Positions 11,458 through 19,588 of a stretch of DNA of 64,000 nucleotides are shown one piece after another (the first letter of the stretch is position 1; the number at the start of each line of letters is the position of its first letter). The notes below the pieces were generated by a model. The model was not told the origin of the DNA. It saw only the letters and a list, made by a program, of their open reading frames with translations, and made no database searches. The stretch is from the NCBI RefSeq assembly GCF_014203235.1, contig NZ_JACHIN010000003.1, forward strand, positions 362,056-426,055. Reading direction: 5' to 3'. Origin of the DNA: Nonomuraea endophytica (GTDB lineage: Bacteria > Actinomycetota > Actinomycetes > Streptosporangiales > Streptosporangiaceae). The position numbers were made by a program, and so were the translations under genes.

Positions 11458-12601
11458 GCACGACACCCCGCCCGCCCCCCGCCGCTCCGCGGACCCGGAC
11501 CTGCCCGCCTGGATGACCCTCCCCGGCGCCCTGTCCACCACCCCACCCACCCCGGCCCCTCGCCTGCCCGCCGACTCCGAGGACGACCACCCGGCGATGT
11601 CGTCGCCGGAGGATGCCACGGACTCGGACTCGGACTCGGACTCGGACTCGGTTGAGGAGGTTCCGGCCCCCTCGGCTGCGGAGGCGTCGGACCAGGTCGA
11701 GGACGCTCCGGTCTCGTGGGACTCGGACTCCGTGGGCGTGACCCCGGCCACCTCGACCCCGGCCACCTCGGCCCCGGCCACCTCGGCCCCGGCCACCTCG
11801 GCCCCGGCCACCTCGGCCCCGGCCACCTCGGCCCCGGCCACCTCGGCCCCGGCCACGTCGGCACCGGCCCCCTCGGACCCGGCTTCGGACGTGGGGGCTT
11901 CGGACCAGGTTGAAGAGGCTCCGGTCCAGCCAGGCTCGGATGCGGTGGCCTCGGAGCCGGCGGTCGCGGTTGTGCCGGTTTCCGGGGAGATTTCGGGAAC
12001 GGGCGGCGAGGCGGAGCTGTCCGGTGTGGAGGTCGCTGAGGGAACGGGTGTGGAGGCGGGGCTGGGGTTGAAGGCTTCGCTGGAGGCGATTCTGCTGGTG
12101 GTGGATGAGCCGGTGGCCGAGGTGACGCTGGCTCAGGTGCTGGAGAGGCCGACCCAGGAGGTCGGACGGGCGCTTTCGGAGCTGGCGGCGGAATACACGG
12201 CCGATGGGCGGGGTTTTGACCTGAGAGAGGTGGCGGGAGGCTGGCGTTTCTACACGCGGGCCGAGTGCGCGCCTCTGGTCGAGCGGTTCGTACGTGATGG
12301 GCAGCAGACGCGGCTCACGCAAGCTGCTCTTGAGACTCTCGCGGTCGTGGCCTACCGGCAACCGGTGAGCCGTGCCCGCGTGGCCGCGGTACGCGGTGTT
12401 AACAGCGACGGCGTCATGCGTACGCTCGTCGCCAGGGGGCTGGTCGAAGAGGCCGGCACCGACCCGGAGAGCCAGGCAGTGCTCTACCGGACAAGCTCAT
12501 ACTTCCTGGAGCGTCTGGGACTGAAGGACATCGGCGAGCTTCCTGAGCTTGCGCCGCTCCTCCCGGACGACGTGGAGAACCTCGAGGAGATAACGAAGTG
12601 A
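11450..12601 (+). CDS. scpB: segregation and condensation protein B with long repetitive N-terminal extension
   Basis: 383 residues, about twice the usual ScpB length of about 190-200. Tandem winged-helix ScpB domains occupy residues about 206-370 (LGLKASLEAILLVVDEPVAE, then AALETLAVVAYRQPVSR). Residues 1-205 are a low-complexity extension: five DS dipeptides at 58-67, then one ATSTP and seven ATSAP pentapeptides at 100-139. The domain part still partners ScpA and SMC; the extension is acidic and Pro/Ala/Ser/Thr-rich and is predicted disordered. ATG 11450 sits inside the scpA end and the stop overlaps the next gene as GTGA, so the extension is within the operon and not an annotation error. 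Confidence 0.92.
   Translation: MPEHDTPPAPRRSADPDLPAWMTLPGALSTTPPTPAPRLPADSEDDHPAMSSPEDATDSDSDSDSDSVEEVPAPSAAEASDQVEDAPVSWDSDSVGVTPATSTPATSAPATSAPATSAPATSAPATSAPATSAPATSAPAPSDPASDVGASDQVEEAPVQPGSDAVASEPAVAVVPVSGEISGTGGEAELSGVEVAEGTGVEAGLGLKASLEAILLVVDEPVAEVTLAQVLERPTQEVGRALSELAAEYTADGRGFDLREVAGGWRFYTRAECAPLVERFVRDGQQTRLTQAALETLAVVAYRQPVSRARVAAVRGVNSDGVMRTLVARGLVEEAGTDPESQAVLYRTSSYFLERLGLKDIGELPELAPLLPDDVENLEEITK
11747..11866 (+). repeat. in-frame 15-bp minisatellite inside scpB
   Basis: Eight tandem copies of GCCACCTCGGCCCCG-type units encode ATSTP once and ATSAP seven times. Most copies are identical at the DNA level, which implies recent slippage or recombination. The reading frame is kept because the unit is a multiple of three. 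Confidence 0.9.
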
Positions 12602-14403
12602 TCAACAGGCGAAGCACCCCGTCCGGTGATGGACGCGGTCGAGGACGTTCGGGCGGCCACGCGGGCCGCGGCGGGCGTCCCGCCTTCCGCTCCGACGACC
12701 GACGCGGCGGCAGCGGGGACCGAGACTCCCTGCGCGCCGACCGGGGCGGTTCCCGGACGACCCGCCCCAGCAAGCCCACCGACCGCCGCGACGACCGTGG
12801 CGGCTACCAGGGCCGGGACGACCGTGACCGCGGCGGCTACCAGGGCCGCGATGACCGCGACCGTGGCGGTTTCCAGCGGCGTGACGACCGTGACCGTGGT
12901 GGTTACCAGGGCCGTAGCGACGACCGTGGCAGCCAGAGCCAGGGCCAGGGCCAGGGGCAGCGTCGTGATGACCGCGGTGGCTACCAGCGGCGTGACGACC
13001 GTGACCGTGGCGGCTATCAGGGCCGTAGCGACGACCGTGGCAGCCAGAGCCAGGGCCAGGGGCAGCGTCGTGACGACCGTGGCGGCTACCAGGGCCGTGA
13101 CGACCGCGACCGTGGTGGCTACCAGCGGCGCGACGACCGAGGCGGCTATCAGGGCCGCGACGACCGTGGTGGCCAGGGCCAGCGTCGTGATGACCGCGGT
13201 GGCTACCAGCGGCGTGACGACCGTGACCGTGGTGGCTATCAGGGTCGTAGCGATGACCGTGGTGGCTATCAGGGCCGTAGCGACGACCGTGGCGGCTACC
13301 AGCGGCGTGACGACCATGACCGTGGTGGCTATCAGGGCCGTAGCGACGACCGTGGTGGTTACCAGGGCCGTAGTGACGACCGGCCGGAGCGTTCCGAGAG
13401 GGATGGGTTCCGGGCCGCTCGTGGTGGGCGGCGTGACTCCGCTCCCGGTCCCACCAGGGCACGGTACGGCAAGCGCGACGACGTCCAGACGATCGGCGGC
13501 AGCCGTACCGGCGCGAGGACTCCCGGCAGGGGGCCGCGGCGGGACGAGCGGCCGGGCAGGGACGACAGGCCGGCGGACCGGTTCAAGACGGACCGGTTCA
13601 AGACGGCGCGTCAGCCCGTGCGGGACAGCGCGTTCTTCGAGCCGGGCTACACCGACGAGCGGGACACCACTGAGGTGCCCGGCGGCGTCAGGCTGCAGAA
13701 GGTGCTCGCCCAGGCGGGCGTGGCCAGCCGGCGTGCCTGTGAGGAGATGATCGGGGCCGGTCGGGTGACCGTCAACGGCCAGATCGTCCGCCGTTTCGGC
13801 GCGAAGGTGGACCCGGCGGCGCAGGTCATCCACGTCGATGGCAAGCGCATCCCCACCGCGCCCGACCTGGTCTACTACGCGCTGAACAAGCCGATCGGCG
13901 TCGTGTCCACGATGGAGGACCCGCAGGGCCGTCCGTGCCTGGCGGACTACGTGCAGGAGCTGGCTCCGCGGCTGTTCCACGTGGGCCGGCTGGACACCGA
14001 GACCGAGGGCCTGCTGCTGCTCACCAACGACGGCGAGCTGGCCAACCGGCTGACGCACCCGAGCTATGGGGTGCAGAAGAAGTACTGGGCGAAGGTGCCG
14101 GGGCCGATCCCGCGTGACCTGGGCCGCAGGCTGCGTGAGGGCATCGAACTGGAGGACGGGCTCGCCCGCGCGGACTCCTTCTCGATCGTGCAGGAGCACG
14201 GCCAGCAGGCGCTGGTCGAGGTGGTGCTGCACGAGGGCCGCAAGCACATCGTGCGCCGCATGCTGGAGGAGTCCGGTCACCGCGTGATCGACCTGGCGCG
14301 GATCGAGTTCGGGCCGGTCAAGCTGGGCCGGACGAAGGCGGGCACGCTCAGGGCGCTGTCGCTGAAGGAAGTCGGCGAGCTGTACGCCGCCGTCAAGATG
14401 TAA
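12598..14403 (+). CDS. 23S rRNA pseudouridine synthase (RluB/RsuA family) with RGG-like repetitive N-terminus
   Basis: 601 residues against about 240-250 for the plain family. Residues about 363-410 are an S4 RNA-binding domain (VRLQKVLAQAGVASRRACEE) and about 425-595 the pseudouridine synthase domain with catalytic D466 in GRLDTETEGLLLLTND. Residues 1-60 are Arg/Gly-rich and 62-262 are tandem units such as DRGGYQGRDDR, with GSQSQGQGQ insertions; 263-360 is another basic, low-complexity linker. The GTG start overlaps the scpB stop. The catalytic part isomerises a uridine in 23S rRNA (U2605-type by homology). The RGG/YQG region resembles eukaryotic RGG RNA-binding domains in composition; this resemblance is inference. 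Confidence 0.93.
   Translation: MINRRSTPSGDGRGRGRSGGHAGRGGRPAFRSDDRRGGSGDRDSLRADRGGSRTTRPSKPTDRRDDRGGYQGRDDRDRGGYQGRDDRDRGGFQRRDDRDRGGYQGRSDDRGSQSQGQGQGQRRDDRGGYQRRDDRDRGGYQGRSDDRGSQSQGQGQRRDDRGGYQGRDDRDRGGYQRRDDRGGYQGRDDRGGQGQRRDDRGGYQRRDDRDRGGYQGRSDDRGGYQGRSDDRGGYQRRDDHDRGGYQGRSDDRGGYQGRSDDRPERSERDGFRAARGGRRDSAPGPTRARYGKRDDVQTIGGSRTGARTPGRGPRRDERPGRDDRPADRFKTDRFKTARQPVRDSAFFEPGYTDERDTTEVPGGVRLQKVLAQAGVASRRACEEMIGAGRVTVNGQIVRRFGAKVDPAAQVIHVDGKRIPTAPDLVYYALNKPIGVVSTMEDPQGRPCLADYVQELAPRLFHVGRLDTETEGLLLLTNDGELANRLTHPSYGVQKKYWAKVPGPIPRDLGRRLREGIELEDGLARADSFSIVQEHGQQALVEVVLHEGRKHIVRRMLEESGHRVIDLARIEFGPVKLGRTKAGTLRALSLKEVGELYAAVKM
12781..13383 (+). repeat. in-frame tandem repeats encoding RGGYQGRDD-type units
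   Basis: About 600 bp of degenerate tandem copies of a core like GACCGTGGCGGCTACCAGGG, organised in larger blocks that alternate with GGCAGCCAGAGCCAGGGC-type segments. Blocks near 12919-13000 and 13036-13080 repeat almost exactly, suggesting segmental duplication within the array. Confidence 0.9.
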
Positions 14404-14421
14404 CCTGGCAGCCCATACCAA

Positions 14422-14449
14422 GGAGCCCGTACCGCCGCGTACGGGCTCC
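14422..14449 (+). terminator. strong hairpin between the pseudouridine synthase gene and aroH
   Basis: Perfect 11-bp arms (GGAGCCCGTAC at 14422-14432 and GTACGGGCTCC at 14439-14449) around a 6-nt loop, 19 nt after the upstream stop. No U-run follows, as is common for actinobacterial terminators. It may separate the segregation operon from the aromatic amino acid genes, or act as an attenuator for aroH. Confidence 0.55.
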
Positions 14450-14474
14450 ATGCCTTATGAAGGGGACGAGCACC

Positions 14475-14834
14475 ATGGTCCGGGCGATTCGCGGGGCGAT
14501 CCAGGTCGACGCCAACGACCGCGACGCGATCATCGAGGCGACGACGGAGCTGGTGAGCACGCTCATGGAGCGTAACCGGCTGACGACCGACGACGTGATC
14601 AGCGTGTTGTTCACCGCGACGCCCGATCTGACGGCGGAGTTCCCCGCTCTGGCAGCGCGCAAGCTCGGGTTTCACGACGTGCCGCTCATCTGCTGTACGG
14701 AGATCGACGTGCCGGGCGCCCTGCCCCGCGTGGTACGGCTGATGGCGCACGTCGAGACCGACCGACCACGCGGCGAGATCAGCCACGTCTACCTGCGCGG
14801 CGCGGTCGCGTTGCGCGAGGACATCGCCCAATGA
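14475..14834 (+). CDS. aroH: chorismate mutase, AroH class
   Basis: 119 residues from ATG 14475, chosen because AAGGGGA lies about 9 nt upstream; an in-frame ATG at 14457 would add six residues. The sequence VRAIRGAIQVDANDRDAIIEAT is the AroH-class start, with ARKLGFHDVPLICCTEIDVPG and RVVRLMAHVE later. It converts chorismate to prephenate as a pseudo-alpha/beta-barrel trimer. It overlaps tyrA as ATGA, giving two consecutive steps of tyrosine synthesis. Confidence 0.95.
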   Translation: MVRAIRGAIQVDANDRDAIIEATTELVSTLMERNRLTTDDVISVLFTATPDLTAEFPALAARKLGFHDVPLICCTEIDVPGALPRVVRLMAHVETDRPRGEISHVYLRGAVALREDIAQ

Positions 14835-15907
14835 AGCTCGAGACCGTTCTCATCCTCGGCACCGGCCTGGTCGGCACCTCGATCGGGCTGGCGCTGCGTC
14901 AGCGCGGCGTGACCGTCCTGCTGGCCGACCGTGACCTGGGCGCGGTTCGCCTGGCCAGGGAGATGGGCGCCGGCCAGGAATGGCATTCGGGTGAGCAGGT
15001 CGACCTGGCGATCATCGCGGTGCCCCCGGACCACGTGGCGACCGAGCTGCGCGGCCTGCAGAGGCGTGAGGCGGCCCGCTTCTACACCGACGTGTCGAGC
15101 GTGAAGGCCATGCCGATCGCCAGGGCCGTCGAGCTGGGCTGCGACATGGGCGCCTACGTGGCCTCGCACCCGATGGCCGGCCGGGAGAAGGCCGGGCCGG
15201 GCGCGGCCAGGGCTGACCTGTTCCTGGGGCGGCCGTGGGCGTTGTGCGCGACGGAGGCGACGCGGCCCGAGGCGAAGCGGGCGGTGCTGGAGCTGATCGA
15301 GCTGTGCGGCGCCAACCCGGTCGAGGTGAGCGCCGAGGAGCACGATCGCGCGGTCGCGCTGGTCTCGCACGCGCCGCACGTGGCCGCCTCCGCGGTGGCC
15401 GCCCGGCTGTCGGACGCCTCCGACGTGGCGCTGGGCCTGGCCGGTCAGGGCGTACGCGACGTGACCAGGATCGCCGGCAGCGACCCCGGCCTGTGGCTGG
15501 GCATCCTGTCCGGCAACGCGGCGCCCGTCGCCGAGGTGCTGGAGGCGGTCTCGCGGGACCTGACCGAGGCCGCGGCGGCGCTGCGCGCGCTGGCCGAAGG
15601 CGACCGGAGCGCGGGCCCCGACGTCACGCGGCTGCTCAAGCGCGGGGTCGCCGGGCACGGGCGCATTCCGGGCAAGCACGGCGGCCCGGCCGCCGCCTAT
15701 GGCGTCGTCCAGGTGGTCATCGGTGACCGTCCCGGCCAGCTGGCCCGGTTGTTCCAGGTGTGCGATGAGGTCGGGGTCAACGTCGAGGACGTCCGGCTGG
15801 AACACGCTCCCGGCCTGCCACTGGGCCTGGCGGAGGTGTCGGTGCAGCCGGACGCGGTAGCCGTACTGCAGGAGGCTCTGCACGAGCGTGGCTGGCAGGT
15901 GCCGTAG
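14831..15907 (+). CDS. tyrA: prephenate dehydrogenase with C-terminal ACT domain
   Basis: 358 residues. The N-terminal Rossmann domain has LILGTGLVGTSIG and an Asp (ADRD) after the second strand, suggesting NAD. The catalytic region has SHPMAGREKAGPGAA, and the helical dimer domain follows with VALVSHAPHVAA. The last 75 residues (VVQVVIGDRPGQLARLFQVC) are an ACT regulatory domain, probably for tyrosine feedback. It catalyses oxidative decarboxylation of prephenate to 4-hydroxyphenylpyruvate and is translationally coupled to aroH. Confidence 0.93.
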   Translation: MKLETVLILGTGLVGTSIGLALRQRGVTVLLADRDLGAVRLAREMGAGQEWHSGEQVDLAIIAVPPDHVATELRGLQRREAARFYTDVSSVKAMPIARAVELGCDMGAYVASHPMAGREKAGPGAARADLFLGRPWALCATEATRPEAKRAVLELIELCGANPVEVSAEEHDRAVALVSHAPHVAASAVAARLSDASDVALGLAGQGVRDVTRIAGSDPGLWLGILSGNAAPVAEVLEAVSRDLTEAAAALRALAEGDRSAGPDVTRLLKRGVAGHGRIPGKHGGPAAAYGVVQVVIGDRPGQLARLFQVCDEVGVNVEDVRLEHAPGLPLGLAEVSVQPDAVAVLQEALHERGWQVP

Positions 15908-15951
15908 CGCGCGGATGTCACGTTCGGCGGCGGTGGATCCGTCTTCCTGGC

Positions 15952-17094
15952 ATGACACACATCATGGTTCTGGGAGCCGGATACACCGGGATGATGGCGG
16001 CGATCCGGGTCGCGGTGAAGACCCGCCGCCAGGGCGTCAGGGTGACGCTCGTCAACGCCTCGCCGCGCTTCACCGAGCGGCTGCGCATGCACCAGACGGC
16101 CGCGGGCCAGCGGCTGACCTGCCACTCCATCGAGAAGGTGATCGCCGGGACGGGCATCACGTTCCTGCGTGACCGGGTCACCGGGCTCGATCCGGGACGG
16201 CACGAGGTCACGCTCCAGAGCGGGCGCGTCGCCCGGTTCGACAAGCTCATCTACGCGCTCGGCACCGTCACCGACCGCTCCACCCCGGGCGTCAGCGAGC
16301 ACGCCCACGTCTACGACGACCACGACGGCGCGGTACGGCTGGCCGATGCGCTGAACCGCCTCACCGAGGGCACGGTCGTGGTCGCCGGCGGCGGCCTGAC
16401 CGGCGTCGAGTCGGTCACCGAGATCGCCGAAGCCCACCCCCACCTGCGCGTGGTCCTGCTCAGCCGGGGCACGCCGGCCGCGATGATGGGCGACAGTGCC
16501 CGCGCCTACGTGCTGCGGGCCATGGACCGCCTCGGCATCGAGGTGCGCGCGGGCGCCGAGGTCGAGAAGGTGCTGCCCGACGCGGTGGCGCTGGCCGGGG
16601 GAGAGCTCATCGAGTCCTCGGTCACGCTGTGGACCGCGGGCACCACCGGGCTGCCCCTGGCACGGGAGTCGGGGCTGGCCGTCGACGGGCGCGGGCGGGT
16701 CGTCGTGGACGCGACGCTGCGCTCGGTCTCGCATCCCGATGTCTACGCGGTCGGGGACGCGGCGGCCGTCCGCCAGTCGTACGGGGTCATCCACGGCACC
16801 TGCCAGAGCGGCATCCCCACGGCTCTGCACGCCGCCGACGTGATCGCCGCGCGGCTACGGGGCGGGCGGGCCAGGCCGTTCCGGTTCGGGTACTTCCACC
16901 AGCCGCTCAGCCTGGGGCGGGGCGACGCGGTCATCCAGTTCACCCGGAACGACGACAGCCCTCGGCGGGCGTACCTGACCGGGCGCTGGGCCATCGTCTA
17001 CAAGGAGGCGGTCACTCGCAGTCCGCTGCCGGGCATGGCGTTGCTGAAGCGGGGCCTGGTGCCCGCTCGCGCGTTCCGCGTCAGCAATGGCTGA
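15952..17094 (+). CDS. NAD(P)/FAD-dependent oxidoreductase, type II NADH dehydrogenase-like
   Basis: 380 residues with two dinucleotide-binding motifs: FAD-binding VLGAGYTGMMAAIR at the N-terminus and NAD(P)-binding VVAGGGLTGVESVTEIAE at about 144-161. The second FAD contact is HPDVYAVGDAA at about 264-274. The fold is that of Ndh-2 and related quinone or ferredoxin reductases, but the protein is about 50-80 residues shorter than classical Ndh-2 and lacks an obvious C-terminal amphipathic membrane anchor, so quinone reduction is not certain. It lies 44 nt after tyrA on the same strand. Confidence 0.85.
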   Translation: MTHIMVLGAGYTGMMAAIRVAVKTRRQGVRVTLVNASPRFTERLRMHQTAAGQRLTCHSIEKVIAGTGITFLRDRVTGLDPGRHEVTLQSGRVARFDKLIYALGTVTDRSTPGVSEHAHVYDDHDGAVRLADALNRLTEGTVVVAGGGLTGVESVTEIAEAHPHLRVVLLSRGTPAAMMGDSARAYVLRAMDRLGIEVRAGAEVEKVLPDAVALAGGELIESSVTLWTAGTTGLPLARESGLAVDGRGRVVVDATLRSVSHPDVYAVGDAAAVRQSYGVIHGTCQSGIPTALHAADVIAARLRGGRARPFRFGYFHQPLSLGRGDAVIQFTRNDDSPRRAYLTGRWAIVYKEAVTRSPLPGMALLKRGLVPARAFRVSNG

Positions 17095-17173
17095 GTGCCG
17101 AAGCTGGATCGGCGGGTGACGCGGAGGCGGTAGCCTCTTCAGGTTGGGGTAAAGCCGTGAAGAGGGAGAGACC

Positions 17174-17878
17174 GTGGCCGGTCTGGTCGTCGCCATGGAC
17201 GGCCCTTCGGGGTCGGGCAAGTCGAGCGCGTCGCGCGGGGTGGCCCGTGCGCTGCGCCTGCGCTACCTGGACACCGGGGCGATGTACCGGGCGATGACCT
17301 GGTGGATGCTCGAGCAGGGCGTCGACGTGGCCGATCCGGCCGCCGTCGCCGCGCGCTGCGGCGAGCCCGAGATCATCAGCGGCACCGACCCGGACGGCCC
17401 GACCATCCGCGTGGGCTCCACCGACGTCGCCGGGCCGATCCGCACGAGCGAGGTCACCGGCTCCGTCTCGGCGGTGGCCGCGGTACCCGAGGTGCGGACC
17501 CGGCTCGTCGCCCTGCAGCGGGAGATCATCGGCACCGGCGGCATCGTGGTCGAGGGCCGCGACATCGGCACCGTCGTCTGGCCGGAGGCGGCCGTCAAGA
17601 TCTACCTCACCGCCAGCGCGGAGGCGCGCGCCCTGCGGCGCACCGCGGAGCTGTCGGGCACCACGGTGGAGGCGCAGCAGGCCGCCATGGCCAGGCGTGA
17701 CACCCTGGACTCGACACGTAAGGCAGATCCACTGTCGATGGCGGATGGCGCCATCGAGCTCGACACCACGCCGCTGACCCTGCAAGAGGTCATCGACGCG
17801 GTGCTGAGTGTGGTCGCGCGGCAAGGGGGCCCGGGCGGGCTCCGGAGCGAGCGCGACCGGGTAAACGAGCGCGCCTGA
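17174..17878 (+). CDS. cmk: cytidylate kinase
   Basis: 234 residues starting at GTG 17174 with GAGGGAGAG just upstream. The P-loop is [15 protein letters not shown] at residues 8-22, followed by [16 protein letters not shown] and the NMP-binding insert, and [15 protein letters not shown], all typical of bacterial CMP/dCMP kinase. It phosphorylates CMP and dCMP for nucleic acid precursor supply. It is adjacent to der, as in most actinobacteria. Confidence 0.95.
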   Translation: MAGLVVAMDGPSGSGKSSASRGVARALRLRYLDTGAMYRAMTWWMLEQGVDVADPAAVAARCGEPEIISGTDPDGPTIRVGSTDVAGPIRTSEVTGSVSAVAAVPEVRTRLVALQREIIGTGGIVVEGRDIGTVVWPEAAVKIYLTASAEARALRRTAELSGTTVEAQQAAMARRDTLDSTRKADPLSMADGAIELDTTPLTLQEVIDAVLSVVARQGGPGGLRSERDRVNERA

Positions 17879-17916
17879 CCTTCAGGTGCGGTACTCACAC
17901 GAAGGACGAGAACATC

Positions 17917-19326
17917 GTGAACACGGGGGACTGGGTCGAGGCTGAGTTCGACGACCTGCAGATCAGCGAGCATGACGACGACGACAGCGGACCGCTGCCC
18001 GTCGTGGCCATCGTCGGACGGCCGAACGTCGGCAAGTCCACGCTGGTCAACCGCATCATCGGCCGCCGCGAGGCGGTCGTGGAAGACGTGCCGGGCGTCA
18101 CCCGCGACCGCGTCGCCTATGACGCCAACTGGCGCGGGCGCCGCTTCACCGTGGTCGACACCGGAGGCTGGGACCCCGACGCCACCGGCATGAACCTGCG
18201 CATCGCCGAGCAGGCCCAGGTGGCCGTCCAGCTCGCCGACGTGATCCTGTTCGTGGTCGACGCGACCGTGGGCGCCACCGACGCCGACGAGATCGTCGGC
18301 AGCGTGCTGCGCCAGTCCGGCAAGCCGGTCATCCTGGCCGCCAACAAGGTCGACAACCAGCAGCTGGAGCTGGAGGCCTCCGGGCTGTGGGCGCTGGGGC
18401 TCGGCGAGCCGTACCCGGTCTCGGCCCTGCACGGGCGCTCCAGCGGCGACCTTCTGGACATCGTGCTGGACGCGCTGCCGGAGACGCCCGAGCTGAAGTT
18501 CGGCGAGCAGGGCGGCCCGCACCGGGTGGCGCTGCTCGGCAAGCCCAACGTCGGCAAGTCCTCCCTGCTCAACAAGCTCGCGGGCGAGGATCGGGTGCTG
18601 GTCGACCCGATGGCGGGCACCACTCGCGACCCGGTCGACGAGCTGATCGAGCTCGGCGGCAAGCCGTGGCGCTTCGTCGACACCGCCGGCATCCGCCGCC
18701 GCGACCGCGAGCTGCAGGGCGCCGACTTCTACGCCGCCATGCGCACCCGCGCCGCGCTCGACAAGGCCGAGGTGGCGGTCGTGCTCATCGACGCCTCCGA
18801 GCCGCTCACCGAGCAGGACCTGCGCATCATCGGGCTGGTCATCGAGTCCGGCCGTGCCATGGTCGTGGCCTTCAACAAGTGGGACCTGGTCGACGAGGAC
18901 CGGCGCTACTACCTGGAGAAGGAGATCGACCGGCAGCTCGTGCGGACCCCGTGGGCGCTGCGCGTCAACATCTCCGCCAAGACCGGCCGGCACGTCGACC
19001 GGCTCGTCCCGGCGCTGGAGAAGGCGCTCGACTCCTGGACCACCCGGGTGCCGACGTCGCGGCTCAACGCCTTCCTCACCGAACTGGTCCAGGCGACGCC
19101 CCCGCCGGTGCGCGGCGGCAAGCAGCCCAAGATCCTGTTCGCCACGCAGGCGTCCACCGAGCCGCCGAAGTTCGTGCTGTTCACCTCGGGCTGGCTGGAG
19201 GACACCTACCGGCGCTTCATCGAACGCCGCTTGCGCGAGGAGTTCGGCTTCGCCGGCTCGCCCCTTGAGGTGACGATGAAGATCCGCGAGAAGCGCAAGG
19301 GCGGCGGCTCGCCGGCCAAGAAATGA
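17917..19326 (+). CDS. der: ribosome-assembly GTPase Der (EngA)
   Basis: 469 residues with tandem G domains: G1 motifs [10 protein letters not shown] (residue about 35) and [12 protein letters not shown] (about 208), NKVD and NKWD specificity motifs, and a C-terminal KH-like domain from about 380. An acidic N-terminal extension of about 25 residues precedes the first G domain. The start is GTG 17917 with GAAGGACGAG upstream. It matures the 50S subunit. The gene ends 14-25 nt before the T-box leader. Confidence 0.95.
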   Translation: MNTGDWVEAEFDDLQISEHDDDDSGPLPVVAIVGRPNVGKSTLVNRIIGRREAVVEDVPGVTRDRVAYDANWRGRRFTVVDTGGWDPDATGMNLRIAEQAQVAVQLADVILFVVDATVGATDADEIVGSVLRQSGKPVILAANKVDNQQLELEASGLWALGLGEPYPVSALHGRSSGDLLDIVLDALPETPELKFGEQGGPHRVALLGKPNVGKSSLLNKLAGEDRVLVDPMAGTTRDPVDELIELGGKPWRFVDTAGIRRRDRELQGADFYAAMRTRAALDKAEVAVVLIDASEPLTEQDLRIIGLVIESGRAMVVAFNKWDLVDEDRRYYLEKEIDRQLVRTPWALRVNISAKTGRHVDRLVPALEKALDSWTTRVPTSRLNAFLTELVQATPPPVRGGKQPKILFATQASTEPPKFVLFTSGWLEDTYRRFIERRLREEFGFAGSPLEVTMKIREKRKGGGSPAKK

Positions 19327-19339
19327 TAAGTTGACCGGC

Positions 19340-19588
19340 AACGCGTAGACGGAGATGAGTAGTCCGGGGACCACGCGGGTCCAGAGAGCCGCCGGCAGCT
19401 GAGAAGGCGGCCCCGCGCCCCGGGCGAAGACACTCCCGAGTGCGGGGAGGAAATGCCCCGCCGGCCTGACCCCCGTCATCGGGTCGTGGAGGCCGCCTCC
19501 TCGTGGGGCGGCGAAAGTGCGGTGGCACCGGGAGCTCCCTTCTCCCCCGCACTCCCAAGGGGTCATGCATCTTCCCTGAGGAGTTGTG
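19340..19588 (+). promoter_or_regulatory. T-box riboswitch leader with GAC (Asp) specifier, controlling aspS
   Basis: Stem I is visible: GGAG (19351-19354) pairs with CTCC (19433-19436); the specifier loop carries AGTA (19358-19361) opposite GAA (19426-19428), the conserved loop-E pair; above it GTCCGGGG (19362-19369) pairs with CCCCGGGC (19418-19425). GAA is followed by GAC (19429-19431) then A, giving an aspartate specifier. The distal AGAGAG (19383-19388) and GGCAGCTGAGA elements are present. The T-box sequence CGGTGGCACCG (19520-19530) has bulge TGGC (19523-19526), which complements a GCCA tRNA end, matching the G73 discriminator of tRNA-Asp. AGTGCGG (19516-19522) can pair with CCGCACT (19547-19553). 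No U-run follows, so control is probably translational. Confidence 0.9.

Noticed and set aside
12781..13383. Tandem repeats that might suggest a CRISPR array
   Set aside because: The repeats are contiguous, degenerate and in frame within a coding sequence, with no unique spacers and no cas genes.
12484..14451. 655-codon minus-strand open frame with long VVTTALVA-type runs opposite the pseudouridine synthase
   Set aside because: The apparent hydrophobic repeats are just the antisense reading of the RGGYQGRDD repeat DNA.
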